A DNA stretch of 64,000 nucleotides, taken from assembly GCF_024437655.1 (NCBI RefSeq), contig NZ_JANBVF010000015.1:55761-119760 (forward strand). Reading direction: 5' to 3'. Position 1 is the first letter of the stretch, and the number at the start of each line of letters is the position of its first letter. This DNA is from Chitinolyticbacter albus. GTDB lineage: Bacteria > Pseudomonadota > Gammaproteobacteria > Burkholderiales > Chitinibacteraceae. The notes below the pieces were generated by a model, which did no database searches, was not told where the DNA came from, and saw only the letters and a list, made by a program, of their open reading frames with translations. Position numbers and translations under genes: made by a program. Positions 8,979-17,849 of the stretch are shown here, piece by piece.

Positions 8979-9575
8979 ATGGAAAAACAATCGTCTTGCC
9001 CCCGGCTGATCCTCGCCTCGACCTCGGCCTACCGCCGTGAACTACTGGCCAGACTGGGCCTGGCCTTCGATTGCGCCGCCCCCGGCGTCGACGAAACCCC
9101 GCTGGTCCGCGAAACGGCGCGCGATACCAGCCTGCGCTTGGCCATCGCCAAGGCCGAAGCGCTCGCCCCTCGCTTTCCGGATGCGTTGCTGATCGGCTCG
9201 GACCAAGTGGCGCTGCTCGACGGCGAGCAACTAGGAAAACCGGGCACCTTCGAGCGCGCCGTGGCGCAACTATCGGCCATGCGCGGGCGCGACATTGTAT
9301 TTCATACCGCGGTTGCACTGCATAACGCGGCCAGCGGGCGCACCCGGCATCATATCGATATCACGACCGTGACCATGCGCGATTACAGCGACGCCGAGAT
9401 CACCGCGTATCTGCACCGCGAGCAACCTTATGACTGCGCCGGCAGCGCCAAGGTGGAGGGCCTGGGCAGCGTGATGATCGCCGCCATCGTCAACCGCGAC
9501 CCCTCTGCCATCATCGGCCTGCCCTTGCTGGCGCTGTGCGACATGCTGCGTGCGGAAGGCGTGGCGCTGCTATGA
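8979..9575 (+). CDS. yceF: Maf-like nucleotide pyrophosphatase, YceF type
   Basis: A 198-residue Maf/Ham1-fold pyrophosphatase. The N-terminal RLILASTSAYRRELL is the Maf signature, and GSDQVALLDGEQLGKPG is the active-site loop. The SDQV form matches the YceF subgroup, which in E. coli prefers 7-methyl-GTP, so a house-cleaning role on m7GTP is inferred. I chose the ATG at 8979; the longer frame would need a TTG start five codons earlier. Its stop overlaps the next start (ATGA), so the two genes are translationally coupled. Divergent from yceD. Confidence 0.9.
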   Translation: MEKQSSCPRLILASTSAYRRELLARLGLAFDCAAPGVDETPLVRETARDTSLRLAIAKAEALAPRFPDALLIGSDQVALLDGEQLGKPGTFERAVAQLSAMRGRDIVFHTAVALHNAASGRTRHHIDITTVTMRDYSDAEITAYLHREQPYDCAGSAKVEGLGSVMIAAIVNRDPSAIIGLPLLALCDMLRAEGVALL

Positions 9576-10285
9576 AGCCCGGAACCCTTTATCTGATCCC
9601 AGTGCCCATGGGCGGCGATACGCTGGCCGACATCCTGCCCACCGACGTGATCGCCACCGCGCAGCGGCTGACTCATTTCGTCGTCGAGAACGCCAAGACC
9701 GCGCGCGCGGTGCTCAAGCAGTTCGGCACGCCGCACGAGTTGCGCAGTCTGTGGATGGGCGAATTAAACGAGCACAGCAAGGAGGGCGAACTTGCGGACC
9801 TGTTGGCGCCGCTCCTGGCCGGCCACGATGTCGGCCTGATGAGCGAAGCCGGTTGCCCCGGCGTGGCCGACCCTGGCGCCAACCTGGTGCGGCTGGCACA
9901 CCGCCACGGCATCCGCGTCGCGCCATTGGTGGGGCCATCGAGCATCCTGCTGGCGTTGATGGCAGCTGGCGCCAATGGCCAGAAATTCCGTTTCAACGGC
10001 TATCTGCCGGCACAGGAGCCGGCGCGCAGCGAAGCCATACGCCGGCTGGAACAGGATTCGGTCAGGCAAGGCCAGGCGGAACTCTTCATCGAGACCCCTT
10101 ACCGCAACGACGCCCTGTTCACCGCGCTGCTCGCCACCTGCCGGCCGGGCACGCAACTGACCATCGCTTGCGGCCTGACCACGGCCGACGAGCAAATCGC
10201 GACCCATCCGATTGCAGCGTGGAAAAACCGGGCCAGACCGCAGATCAACAAGCGCCCCACCGTGTTCGTGCTTTACGCCGGATAA
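9572..10285 (+). CDS. RsmI-like SAM-dependent methyltransferase (tetrapyrrole methylase fold)
   Basis: A 237-residue protein of the TP_methylase superfamily. LYLIPVPMGGDTLADILP is the first strand-loop, and GLMSEAGCPGVADPGANLV and APLVGPSSILLALMAAG are the SAM-binding GxxSD-like and VPGPS-like blocks. ELFIETPYRN is the RsmI-type EAPHR/ETPYR segment. It is shorter than RsmI (about 280 residues) and probably a paralogue, so the rRNA target is not assured. It overlaps maf by 4 bases (ATGA), a common pairing in beta- and gammaproteobacteria. Confidence 0.85.
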   Translation: MKPGTLYLIPVPMGGDTLADILPTDVIATAQRLTHFVVENAKTARAVLKQFGTPHELRSLWMGELNEHSKEGELADLLAPLLAGHDVGLMSEAGCPGVADPGANLVRLAHRHGIRVAPLVGPSSILLALMAAGANGQKFRFNGYLPAQEPARSEAIRRLEQDSVRQGQAELFIETPYRNDALFTALLATCRPGTQLTIACGLTTADEQIATHPIAAWKNRARPQINKRPTVFVLYAG

Positions 10286-10518
10286 CCGCGCTCGGTCTTC
10301 GCGGTGGAGCTCCCCAAGCGATCGCGGCTCGCGCTACCCAGTTTGTCGTACAGCGTGCAATGGACGGCGTTGCGCATGTTTTGCGCGCGGTAGAGCGAGA
10401 AGGCGCCCGGGCGCTGGCGTAGCAGCTCGGCGAGGCCTCGGTCGAGCTGTTCGAGTTCGACCACGCTCAGCTCGCGCAGCCAGTCATAGGGAGTTGCACC
10501 AAAGAGCGGCGGCTTCAT
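10273..10518 (-). CDS. Small hypothetical protein
   Basis: An 81-residue cytoplasmic-looking protein, MKPPLFGATPYDWLRELSVV at the start, with no signal peptide or membrane segment. GGAAGG lies 9 bases before the ATG. Its end overlaps the methyltransferase 3' end by 13 bases, tail to tail. The central segment is amphipathic (ELEQLDRGLAELLRQRP). Family not recognised. Confidence 0.5.
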   Translation of the reverse strand: MKPPLFGATPYDWLRELSVVELEQLDRGLAELLRQRPGAFSLYRAQNMRNAVHCTLYDKLGSASRDRLGSSTAKTERGYPA

Positions 10519-10713
10519 CGACCAAGTCCTTCCCTGAAATGTTTTTGTAACAAACAGACACGGTTTTAAGTTTTAAACCGCCGTGATTGGAAAAAACAAA
10601 CGAAAGGGCCACGCGCCGATGAACGGCTAATTGCTCCGCCCGCCCACCCGCGTCGCCACCACCTTGGTGATTCGCCTTAGAATAAGCATCAACCGACCAC
10701 CACCAGAGTCAAC

Positions 10714-11772
10714 ATGAGCCGCTACTGGAGCCCCATCGTCCACACGCTCACGCCCTATGTGCCGGGTGAGCAGCCCAAGATCAACAACCTGATCAAGCTC
10801 AACACCAACGAAAACCCCTACGGCCCCTCGCCCAAGGTGCTGGCCGCCATCCAGGACGCCAACAAGGATGCGCTGCGTCTCTATCCGGACCCGAATTCGG
10901 ACGCGCTCAAGGCCACTATCGCCCGCTATCACGGCGTGAAGCACGAACAGGTTTTCGTCGGCAACGGCTCGGACGAAGTACTGGCCCACGCTTTCTGCGC
11001 GCTGCTCAAGCAGCAAAAACCGCTCTATTTTCCCGACATCAGCTACAGCTTCTATCCGGTGTACTGTGATCTCTACGGCATCACCGCCGTCACACCGGCC
11101 CTGACCGAAAGCTTCGAGATCGACCTCGCCGATTATGACGATGCCGGCGCGATCATCTTCCCCAACCCGAACGCGCCCACGGGGCGGTTGCTGGCGCTGG
11201 AAGCCATCGACGCGCTGCTGAAGCGCGTGCCCGACGTACCCGTGGTGGTCGACGAGGCCTATATCGACTTCGGTGGCGACAGCGCCGTGGCGCTGGTCGA
11301 GCGCCACCGCAACCTGCTGGTGGTCTGCACGCTGTCGAAATCCCGTTCGCTCGCCGGCCTGCGCGTCGGCTACGCCATCGGCGATGCCGCGCTGATCGAG
11401 GGGCTGGAGCGGGTGAAGAACAGCTTCAATTCCTATCCGCTCGACCGGCTGGCCCAGGCCGGGGCCATCGCCTCGTTCGAGGACGAAGCGTACTTCCAGG
11501 AAACCCGGGCCAAGGTGATTGCCAGCCGCGAATGGCTGATCGAGGACATGCAGGAGCTGGGCTTCGAGATTCTGCCGAGCACGGCCAATTTCGTGTTCGC
11601 CCGCCACCCGCAGCATGCCGCCGACCTGCTCGCGGCGCGCCTGCGCGAGCGCGCCATCCTGGTTCGGCACTTCAAGGCGCCGCGCATCGATCAGTTCCTG
11701 CGCATCTCGATCGGCACCGATCCCGAGTGCGAAGCGCTGGTCAAGGCACTGGCCGATATCATCGGCCCTTGA
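10714..11772 (+). CDS. hisC: Histidinol-phosphate aminotransferase
   Basis: A 352-residue fold-type I PLP aminotransferase that converts imidazole-acetol phosphate and glutamate to histidinol phosphate in histidine synthesis. [13 protein letters not shown] is the family's substrate-binding N-terminus, FPNPNAPTG the Asn-containing loop, [12 protein letters not shown] the Asp/Tyr PLP contacts, and [15 protein letters not shown] the lysine Schiff-base segment with its downstream Arg. It lies alone, away from other his genes, and ends at an intrinsic terminator. Confidence 0.95.
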   Translation: MSRYWSPIVHTLTPYVPGEQPKINNLIKLNTNENPYGPSPKVLAAIQDANKDALRLYPDPNSDALKATIARYHGVKHEQVFVGNGSDEVLAHAFCALLKQQKPLYFPDISYSFYPVYCDLYGITAVTPALTESFEIDLADYDDAGAIIFPNPNAPTGRLLALEAIDALLKRVPDVPVVVDEAYIDFGGDSAVALVERHRNLLVVCTLSKSRSLAGLRVGYAIGDAALIEGLERVKNSFNSYPLDRLAQAGAIASFEDEAYFQETRAKVIASREWLIEDMQELGFEILPSTANFVFARHPQHAADLLAARLRERAILVRHFKAPRIDQFLRISIGTDPECEALVKALADIIGP

Positions 11773-11786
11773 TCCTGGCGCTGCCG

Positions 11787-11821
11787 ATGAAAAAAGCCGC
11801 CGTGAAGGTGGCTTTTTTCAT
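11787..11821 (+). terminator. Intrinsic terminator after hisC
   Basis: A stem of about 15 bp (GAAAAAAGCCGCC paired with GGTGGCTTTTTTC, 5-base loop, one G-T pair) ends in a T-run. It lies 15 bases after the hisC stop and also faces the 3' end of the convergent gene, which ends at 11836. Confidence 0.85.
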
Positions 11822-11835
11822 GCAGCAACACCCGC

Positions 11836-12741
11836 TCAACTACGAAGCCGGACCTTGGCCACCACCTGGTTGCCGCAGCCCTGGTACTCCACCGAGTCGA
11901 ACGACAGCATGCGCGCCATCGAGATGCCGCGGCCGTGTGGATCGAACGCCCGCTCGGGAGAAAACTCCAGGAACGGCTTCCAGTCAAAGCCCTCGCCCTG
12001 ATCGCGGATCAAGAAAGTGGCCAGCATCTCGTCACGCGTAAACAGCACGGCGACCTTGCGCTCGGCAAAATCGGCATGCGCCAGCCGCGACTCCACCTCA
12101 TCCTGCCAGCGCCCCTGCTGCAGCAGCCGGGTCTTCTCGCCATAGCTGATTCCCAGGTTGCCATGCTCGACTGCATTGACCAGCAATTCGGACAAGCCCA
12201 GCGCCACGCGTTGCGGTTCCGGGCAGGCCTGCGACAACAACAGCGTGAGCTGACGCGCCTCCTGCAGGGTACGGAACAGGAACTCGCCCCGTTGCAGCAA
12301 CTGGTAGCAGCTGGCCTGCTCCGCCAGTTGCGATTCCAGCTGCTGGCGTTCGCGCCGCGACCCCACGGCTGCGGCGATGATGGCCAGCAGCATGTCACGC
12401 TGGAACGGTTTGATCAGGTAGTAATAGGCGCCGGCGGCCAATCCTTCGCGCACGTTCTCGGCAGCACCTACGGCCGTCTGCATGATGACCGGTACCTCGG
12501 CGAGCTCAGGCTGCTGCTTGAGTCGCGCCAAGAGCGCCATGCCATCCATGCGCGGCATCATGCGATCGAGCAGGATGGCATCGAAGTCCCTATCCTGCGC
12601 CAGGATGTCCCAAGCCACCTCGCCATCCACTGCGGTTTGCACCGCGTAGCCGGCGTCAAGCAAGTGCTCGCTCAGGATTTCAAGGTTGAACGGCTCGTCG
12701 TCGACGACCAGCACGCGCCCCTTGCTTTGCTCCTCAGCCAT
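11836..12741 (-). CDS. Response regulator fused to an RsbW-like HATPase
   Basis: A 301-residue protein. Residues 7-125 are a REC domain (acidic pair D14-D15, phosphoacceptor D59 in LLDRMMPRMDG, K111 in LIKPFQ). After a short coiled-coil linker (about 126-150) comes a GHKL ATPase-type domain with an N-box-like ELLVNAVEHGNLGI, a G1 motif DQGEGFDW and a GRGI motif. The second domain resembles anti-sigma kinases of the RsbW/SpoIIAB type (HATPase_c_2) and not sensor kinases: there is no HisKA domain. A partner-switching role on an anti-anti-sigma or similar factor is inferred. The start has GAGGAGAGG upstream. Confidence 0.85.
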   Translation of the reverse strand: MAEEQSKGRVLVVDDEPFNLEILSEHLLDAGYAVQTAVDGEVAWDILAQDRDFDAILLDRMMPRMDGMALLARLKQQPELAEVPVIMQTAVGAAENVREGLAAGAYYYLIKPFQRDMLLAIIAAAVGSRRERQQLESQLAEQASCYQLLQRGEFLFRTLQEARQLTLLLSQACPEPQRVALGLSELLVNAVEHGNLGISYGEKTRLLQQGRWQDEVESRLAHADFAERKVAVLFTRDEMLATFLIRDQGEGFDWKPFLEFSPERAFDPHGRGISMARMLSFDSVEYQGCGNQVVAKVRLRS

Positions 12742-12824
12742 GGCCTCTCCTCACTACAAGCTAAGCGCACTATAGCGCCAGCCCGATTTGAGCAAAAGCG
12801 TTTGGTGATGCAGCGGCGGTGCAA

Positions 12825-13601
12825 CTATGCGCTGGCTGGCAATGCGGCATAGAGCGCCGCGAACTCCTGGGTGAGCTTGTGCCTGGCGTCGAGCCAGGCC
12901 AGCGGCGTGGCGCGCTCGTGCGATTCGCGCACCTTGACCGAACTCGACAGATAGGCCGGCAACACCGGCAGTGCCCGTGCCTTGAGCTCGTCGACCAGCT
13001 GCCGCGGCAGGCTGGCGCGTGGCTGGAACTGATTAACGACAATGCCCTCGATCTCGAGCGCGGCGTTGTGATCGGCACGGATTTCGTCCACCCGGGACAT
13101 CAATCCGAGCAGCGCCTCGCGCGAGAACGCGTCACAGTCAAACGGAATCAGGCAGCCGTCGGCGGCGATCAACGCCGAGAGCGTGAAGAAATTGAGCGCC
13201 GGCGGGGTATCGAGCCATACCTCGTCGAAATCGTCGGCAAGCTCGGCCAGCGATTCCTTGAGTTTGTAGATTTTGTAGCGCGCTTCGAGCTTGCCCTGCT
13301 GCTCGGCGATGGCCGGGTGCGACGGAATAAGGCTGAGGCCCTTAAACGGCGTGGCATGGACGAAGGCCTGCGTGGGCTTGGCGTACAGCGTGAAATTGAG
13401 CACCTGATCGAAAAATGCATCGAGCGCGGGCGCGGTTTCCTTTGCCGCCTCGCCCAGCAGGTAATGGCTGGCATTGCCCTGCGGGTCCAGATCGACCACC
13501 AGCACGCGCTTGCCCGACGCCGCGGCAGCGGCAGCGAGATTGACCACGATGGTCGATTTGCCGACCCCGCCCTTCTGGTTGAACACCACCCGCTTGCGCA
13601 T
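12825..13601 (-). CDS. Orphan ParA/Soj-type ATPase
   Basis: A 258-residue MinD/ParA-family ATPase. The deviant Walker A motif lies at the N-terminus (FNQKGGVGKSTIVVNLAAA), with VVDLDPQGNAS as switch I and VWLDTPPALNFFTL as Walker B. There is no N-terminal HTH, so it belongs to the short chromosomal or MipZ-like class. No parB gene or parS-like repeat was seen nearby, so the cargo (DNA, a protein cluster or another structure) is unknown. I chose ATG 13601, with GGAGG upstream; the 37-codon upstream extension is unsupported. Confidence 0.85.
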   Translation of the reverse strand: MRKRVVFNQKGGVGKSTIVVNLAAAAAASGKRVLVVDLDPQGNASHYLLGEAAKETAPALDAFFDQVLNFTLYAKPTQAFVHATPFKGLSLIPSHPAIAEQQGKLEARYKIYKLKESLAELADDFDEVWLDTPPALNFFTLSALIAADGCLIPFDCDAFSREALLGLMSRVDEIRADHNAALEIEGIVVNQFQPRASLPRQLVDELKARALPVLPAYLSSSVKVRESHERATPLAWLDARHKLTQEFAALYAALPASA

Positions 13602-13822
13602 AAGCCCTCCGATTGCTGCATCGCAATATCCGTGAGCACTATAGCAGCTTCCCGCCTTGGCATCCCATTTGCATGAAGACGGCAAATCGACGAAGTTCCC
13701 AGAAAAAGTCACACGTTAGCCTGGTAAATTGCCCGCTCGAACCGGACGTTCCCTTACGTACACTGCGCAGCGTTGGCTCGGCAAATGCTGCCAAACCCGC
13801 TCTACTAAGGAGAACAAGACTG

Positions 13823-14869
13823 ATGAAGAAGCTCAAGCTCACCCCGATCGCCCTCGCCTTGCTGCTGGGCTCCGGCCTCGCCCAGGCGGATGTCTATATC
13901 GATGGTACATTCGATGGCGGCGTCAACGTCAACGACATGGGCAATCAGACCGAATCCAACGTCGACTACAACGCCACCATCGGTATCGGTGGCAGCGATC
14001 AGCTCGATTCCGGCGGTAAAGTGAAGTGGCGCCTGGAGCAGGGCATCAGTAACCAGAACCTGCTGAGCGATGGCGGCGACAATGCCGAAGGCGCCGCGTC
14101 CTTCGGGGGTCGCGAAGCCTGGATCGGCTACGAAAGCGGTGCCGGCATGGTCCGCCTGGGCAAGATGAAGTCGCCGCTGTTCGAGGCCCTGGACAACCGT
14201 TACGGCGACACCGGTGCCAAGTTCCTGCTGTCCGAGTATGGCCTGGGTCAGAACTACCGTCCGGACGCGGCCATCCGCTATGACAGCCCCAGCTTCGGCG
14301 GTTTCAGCTTCTCCGGCCTGTACGACGTAGGCAGCGGCGACGGCGACCAATACACCTACGACCTGGCCGCGCGCTACGCGCAGGGTGGTTTCTTCGTCGA
14401 TGGCGCCTATCAGAACCGCAAGAACGCCGATGGCAGCGACGACATCACGGTCGGCTATGCCAACGAGTTCGACAGCCAGAACTGGTACGTGGCAACCGGT
14501 TACCAGTTCCAGAACGGCTTTGGTGTAAACGGTGGCTACAAGGCCATGGAATACACGCCGACCGACGGCAGCAATGTCGACCAGGATCTGTGGTTCGCCC
14601 AGGGCAACTATACCTCGGGCAAGCACAGCGCTTACCTGACCTACGCCCAGCTGGGTGACAAGGCCGACGAGGCCGATTCGGGTGCGCAAGCGCTCGCCGC
14701 CCGCTACAACTACAGCCTGTCCAAGCAGTCGACCGCCTATGTGGAAGGCCGCTATGTCTGGAACGAGGAAAATGCCAGCTACGGCCCGACCGACAATATG
14801 TTCGACTACGTCGGTGCCGCGGGCGAAAACACCGGCCGCCTGATGGCCGGCGTCAAGACCCGCTTCTGA
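13823..14869 (+). CDS. Gram-negative porin (porin_4 type)
   Basis: A 348-residue outer-membrane beta-barrel. Residues 1-21 are a signal peptide ending in LAQA-D. The mature protein consists of alternating amphipathic strands and ends MAGVKTRF with the terminal Phe needed for BAM recognition. It resembles betaproteobacterial general porins (OmpC/PorB-like), with EAWIGYESGAGMVRLGKMKSP typical of the strand 4-5 region and loop 3. AAGGAG lies 10 bases upstream of the ATG. It is monocistronic and followed by a strong terminator. Confidence 0.93.
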   Translation: MKKLKLTPIALALLLGSGLAQADVYIDGTFDGGVNVNDMGNQTESNVDYNATIGIGGSDQLDSGGKVKWRLEQGISNQNLLSDGGDNAEGAASFGGREAWIGYESGAGMVRLGKMKSPLFEALDNRYGDTGAKFLLSEYGLGQNYRPDAAIRYDSPSFGGFSFSGLYDVGSGDGDQYTYDLAARYAQGGFFVDGAYQNRKNADGSDDITVGYANEFDSQNWYVATGYQFQNGFGVNGGYKAMEYTPTDGSNVDQDLWFAQGNYTSGKHSAYLTYAQLGDKADEADSGAQALAARYNYSLSKQSTAYVEGRYVWNEENASYGPTDNMFDYVGAAGENTGRLMAGVKTRF

Positions 14870-14890
14870 TCCCCGTCAGAAAGAACAGAA

Positions 14891-14913
14891 CGGCGCCCTC
14901 GGGCGCCGTTTTT
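14891..14913 (+). terminator. Intrinsic terminator after porin gene
   Basis: A perfect 8-bp GC-rich stem, CGGCGCCC/GGGCGCCG with a 2-base loop, followed by TTTTT. It lies 21 bases after the porin stop. Confidence 0.92.
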
Positions 14914-14976
14914 GTTTGCTTGCCCGCTTGAAAACCCTGCTGGCAACCCCACCATTCGAGCTCACCCAATTTAGTA

Positions 14977-15083
14977 CGGCCAACAAAACCCTTCTGGCTA
15001 CGTCGCACTCACTTGACGTACGCCTTGTACTATCTGCGTTTCGCGCTTCTTGCCAGAACCGCTGCGCTGAATTTTGTTGGCCG
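14977..15083. repeat. Long hairpin repeat element, copy A
   Basis: A 107-base intergenic element bounded by 12-base perfect inverted repeats (CGGCCAACAAAA and TTTTGTTGGCCG). The interior holds CTTCTGGC and GCCAGAA, which can extend the pairing, and a CGTACG/GTAC-rich centre. A clearly homologous copy lies at 52046-52155. It sits between the porin terminator and htpG. ORFs running through it are not credible. Confidence 0.85.
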
Positions 15084-15123
15084 CACTTACCCTGCCCCAC
15101 GAATCGCTTTGGAGGTTGTAGTC

Positions 15124-17013
15124 ATGAGCAAGGAAACCCTGGGCTTCCAGACCGAGGTGAAGCAGCTGCTTCAGCTGATGATCCACGCGCTGTATTCCAA
15201 CAAGGAAATCTTCCTGCGCGAACTGATTTCGAACGCGTCGGACGCCTGCGACAAGCTGCGTTTCGAGGCGATCAACAACGGCACGCTGTACGACGGTGAC
15301 GGCGAGCTCAAGATCCTGCTGTCGTTCGACAAGGACGCACGCACCATCACCCTCGCCGACAACGGCATCGGCATGCGCCGCGATGAGGTAATCGCCAACA
15401 TCGGCACCATCGCCCGCTCCGGCACCAAGGAATTCTTCAGCCAGCTCACCGGCGATTCGGCCAAGGATTCGCACCTGATCGGCCAGTTCGGCGTCGGCTT
15501 CTATTCAGCCTTCATCGTCGCCGACAAGGTCACGCTGACCACGCGACGCGCTGGCGAAACCGAAGCCGTGCGCTGGGAATCCACCGGCGACGGCGAATTC
15601 ACCATCGAGAACGTCGAAAAGGCCAGTCGCGGCACCGAGATCGTGCTGCACCTCAAAGATGGCGAGGACGAATTCCTCAACGACTGGCGTCTGCGCTCCA
15701 TCATCACCAAGTACTCCGACCACATCAGCCTGCCCATCCTGATGAAGAAGCGCGCCGAGTACGACGATGAAGGCAAGGAAGTGCCCAGCGACGAGCTCGA
15801 AGCGGTGAACCAGGCCAATGCGCTGTGGACCCGCAACAAGGGCGACATCTCTGAGGAGCAGTACCAGGAGTTCTACAAGCACGTCGCCCACGATTTCGAC
15901 GAGCCGCTGGCGTGGAGCCACGCCCGCATCGAAGGCCGCCAGGAATACACCGAGCTGCTTTACATCCCCAAGCGCGCGCCGTTCGATCTGTACGACCGCG
16001 ACCGCCGCCACGGCGTGAAGCTCTACGTGAAGCGCGTGTTCATCCTGGAAGACCACGACAAGCTGATGCCGCAATACCTGCGCTTCGTGCGCGGCGTGAT
16101 CGATTCCAACGACCTGCCGCTCAACGTCTCGCGCGAAATCCTGCAGCAGTCGAAGGACGTGGACACCATCAAGTCCGGCTGCGTGAAGAAGGTGCTGGGC
16201 CTGTTGGAAGACCTCAGCGAAAACCGCCAGGACGACTACGCCGTGTTCTGGAAGGAATTCGGCAAAGTGCTGAAGGAAGGCGTCGGCGAGGACATCGCCA
16301 ACAAGGAACGCATTGCCGGCCTGCTGCGCTTTGCCTCCACCCACAACGAGGGCGATGCGCAGGATGTGAGCCTCGCCGACTACATCGCCCGGATGAAGGA
16401 AGGCCAGGACAAGGTCTACTACATCACCGCCGAGACCCACGCCGCCGCGCGCAACAGTCCGCATCTGGAAGTGTTCAAGAAGAAGGGCATCGAGGTGTTG
16501 CTGCTGTCCGACCGCGTGGATGAGTGGACGATTTCCAGCCTCACCGAATTCAAGGAGAAGAAACTGCAGTCGGTCGCCAAGGGCGAGCTTGATCTCAGCA
16601 ACTTTGCCGAAGAGGCCGAGAAGCAGCAACAGGAAGCGGCGGCCGAGGAACTGAAGGACGTGGTCGAGGCGATCAAGGCCGCGCTCGGCGACAAGGTGAA
16701 GGAGGTGCGCGTCACCAGCCGCCTCACCGACAGCCCTGCCTGCCTCGTGGTCGAGAACTTCGACATGAGCGGCAACCTGGAACGGCTGCTCAAATCGGTC
16801 GGTCAGGACGTGCAGACCGTCAAGCCCATCCTGGAAATCAACCCGGACCACCTCCTGGTGAAAAAGCTCAAGGCGGAAACCGGCGGCGCGCGCTTTGGCG
16901 ACTGGACGCAAATCCTGCTCGACCAGGCGCTGCTCGCCGAGGGTGCCCAGCTGGAAGACCCGGCCGGCTTCGTCAAGCGACTCAACGGCCTGATGCTGGA
17001 CATGGCGGCGTAA
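15124..17013 (+). CDS. htpG: Molecular chaperone HtpG (Hsp90)
   Basis: A 629-residue bacterial Hsp90. The N-terminal GHKL ATPase has [14 protein letters not shown] (catalytic Glu and Asn), DNGIGM and [11 protein letters not shown]. The middle domain follows with LYVKRVFI and [12 protein letters not shown] (catalytic Arg). The C-terminal dimerisation domain ends at about residue 629 without the eukaryotic MEEVD. The upstream frame extension is a repeat element, so I take ATG 15124, with GGAGG eight bases upstream. A terminator follows. No clear sigma-32 promoter was found in the short gap, part of which is the hairpin element. Confidence 0.97.
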   Translation: MSKETLGFQTEVKQLLQLMIHALYSNKEIFLRELISNASDACDKLRFEAINNGTLYDGDGELKILLSFDKDARTITLADNGIGMRRDEVIANIGTIARSGTKEFFSQLTGDSAKDSHLIGQFGVGFYSAFIVADKVTLTTRRAGETEAVRWESTGDGEFTIENVEKASRGTEIVLHLKDGEDEFLNDWRLRSIITKYSDHISLPILMKKRAEYDDEGKEVPSDELEAVNQANALWTRNKGDISEEQYQEFYKHVAHDFDEPLAWSHARIEGRQEYTELLYIPKRAPFDLYDRDRRHGVKLYVKRVFILEDHDKLMPQYLRFVRGVIDSNDLPLNVSREILQQSKDVDTIKSGCVKKVLGLLEDLSENRQDDYAVFWKEFGKVLKEGVGEDIANKERIAGLLRFASTHNEGDAQDVSLADYIARMKEGQDKVYYITAETHAAARNSPHLEVFKKKGIEVLLLSDRVDEWTISSLTEFKEKKLQSVAKGELDLSNFAEEAEKQQQEAAAEELKDVVEAIKAALGDKVKEVRVTSRLTDSPACLVVENFDMSGNLERLLKSVGQDVQTVKPILEINPDHLLVKKLKAETGGARFGDWTQILLDQALLAEGAQLEDPAGFVKRLNGLMLDMAA

Positions 17014-17027
17014 GCCCGCCTAGGGTG

Positions 17028-17051
17028 AAAGCCGCCTTCGGGCGGCTTTTT
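17028..17051 (+). terminator. Intrinsic terminator after htpG
   Basis: AAAGCCGCC, loop TTC, GGGCGGCTTTTT: a stable stem ending in a T-run 14 bases after the htpG stop. Confidence 0.9.
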
Positions 17052-17204
17052 CATGTCCGCCTACCCTAGATGAACGACCCATGTTCGGTCTCGATACGCT
17101 AGACCTGTTGATCGGGCTACCACCGTCTACCTCGTGTTCAGCGCGGCCTGCACCGCTGCAGTGGAGGGCTGATCGGCGACCACCTGATCCATGGGCAGGG
17201 CCGC

Positions 17205-17846
17205 TTACGCGGCCAGCAGCTCCAACAACGGCGCGATGTGCTCGCACAAAGTGTCGAACACCTCGTCCACCCCGCGTTCGGCGTCGAGCACCGGGTAGCC
17301 GCGCGACTGCGCCAGCTGCAACAGGTGCCGACGCACCGCATCCTGCTGGCGGATGAACGAGGCATCGCTGCACTCGAAGTCGCAACCCGATTCGTACGGC
17401 TTGTGCACGTGCCCGCGTGCCACCGTGACACGCGGGTCGATATCGAGTAGCAAGGTCAGGTCCGGCTCGGGGAAGCAGCGGCACACATCGAGCAGCCATT
17501 GTGTATCCAGCCCGAGCGCCGCCTCGGTAGCGAAATGCTTGTGCCAGTAACCGTCGAGGAACACCACTTCGCGTCCCTGTGGCGGCGCGCCCCGGATCAG
17601 CACCGCGTTCATGTAGAACAGCCACAACGCTCGCCCTTCGGCCGGCATCTGCGGCAGCAGCCGGTGTGCCAGCGTCTCGTAGTCGCAGCCGAAGAAGGCG
17701 CTTTCCGGAAACCGCCCGGCATCGAACAGATCGCGCTTGACGAGGCTGCGCGCCGGCAGACCGAAGGTCTGCTGTGTCCATTGGATCAGTTGCGCGATTT
17801 GCGTGGTCTTGCCGCCGCCGTCCGAACCCAGGATGTTAATCAGCAT
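17205..17846 (-). CDS. Thymidylate kinase-like P-loop protein
   Basis: A 213-residue P-loop kinase related to dTMP kinase. Walker A is NILGSDGGGKTTQ (residues 4-16), and VVFLDGYWHKHFA resembles the DRY/LID-associated block, with LLLDIDPRVTVARG typical of thymidylate kinases. It diverges from housekeeping Tmk: the DRxxxS motif is replaced by DGYWHKH, so the substrate may not be dTMP. Its ATG lies 3 bases after the amidohydrolase stop without an obvious ribosome-binding site, which suggests translational coupling. Last gene of the minus-strand cluster. Confidence 0.75.
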   Translation of the reverse strand: MLINILGSDGGGKTTQIAQLIQWTQQTFGLPARSLVKRDLFDAGRFPESAFFGCDYETLAHRLLPQMPAEGRALWLFYMNAVLIRGAPPQGREVVFLDGYWHKHFATEAALGLDTQWLLDVCRCFPEPDLTLLLDIDPRVTVARGHVHKPYESGCDFECSDASFIRQQDAVRRHLLQLAQSRGYPVLDAERGVDEVFDTLCEHIAPLLELLAA

Positions 17847-17849
17847 GGC

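Noticed and set aside
15013..15123. N-terminal extension of htpG
   Set aside because: The extra codons translate the hairpin repeat; the true start has GGAGG eight bases upstream.
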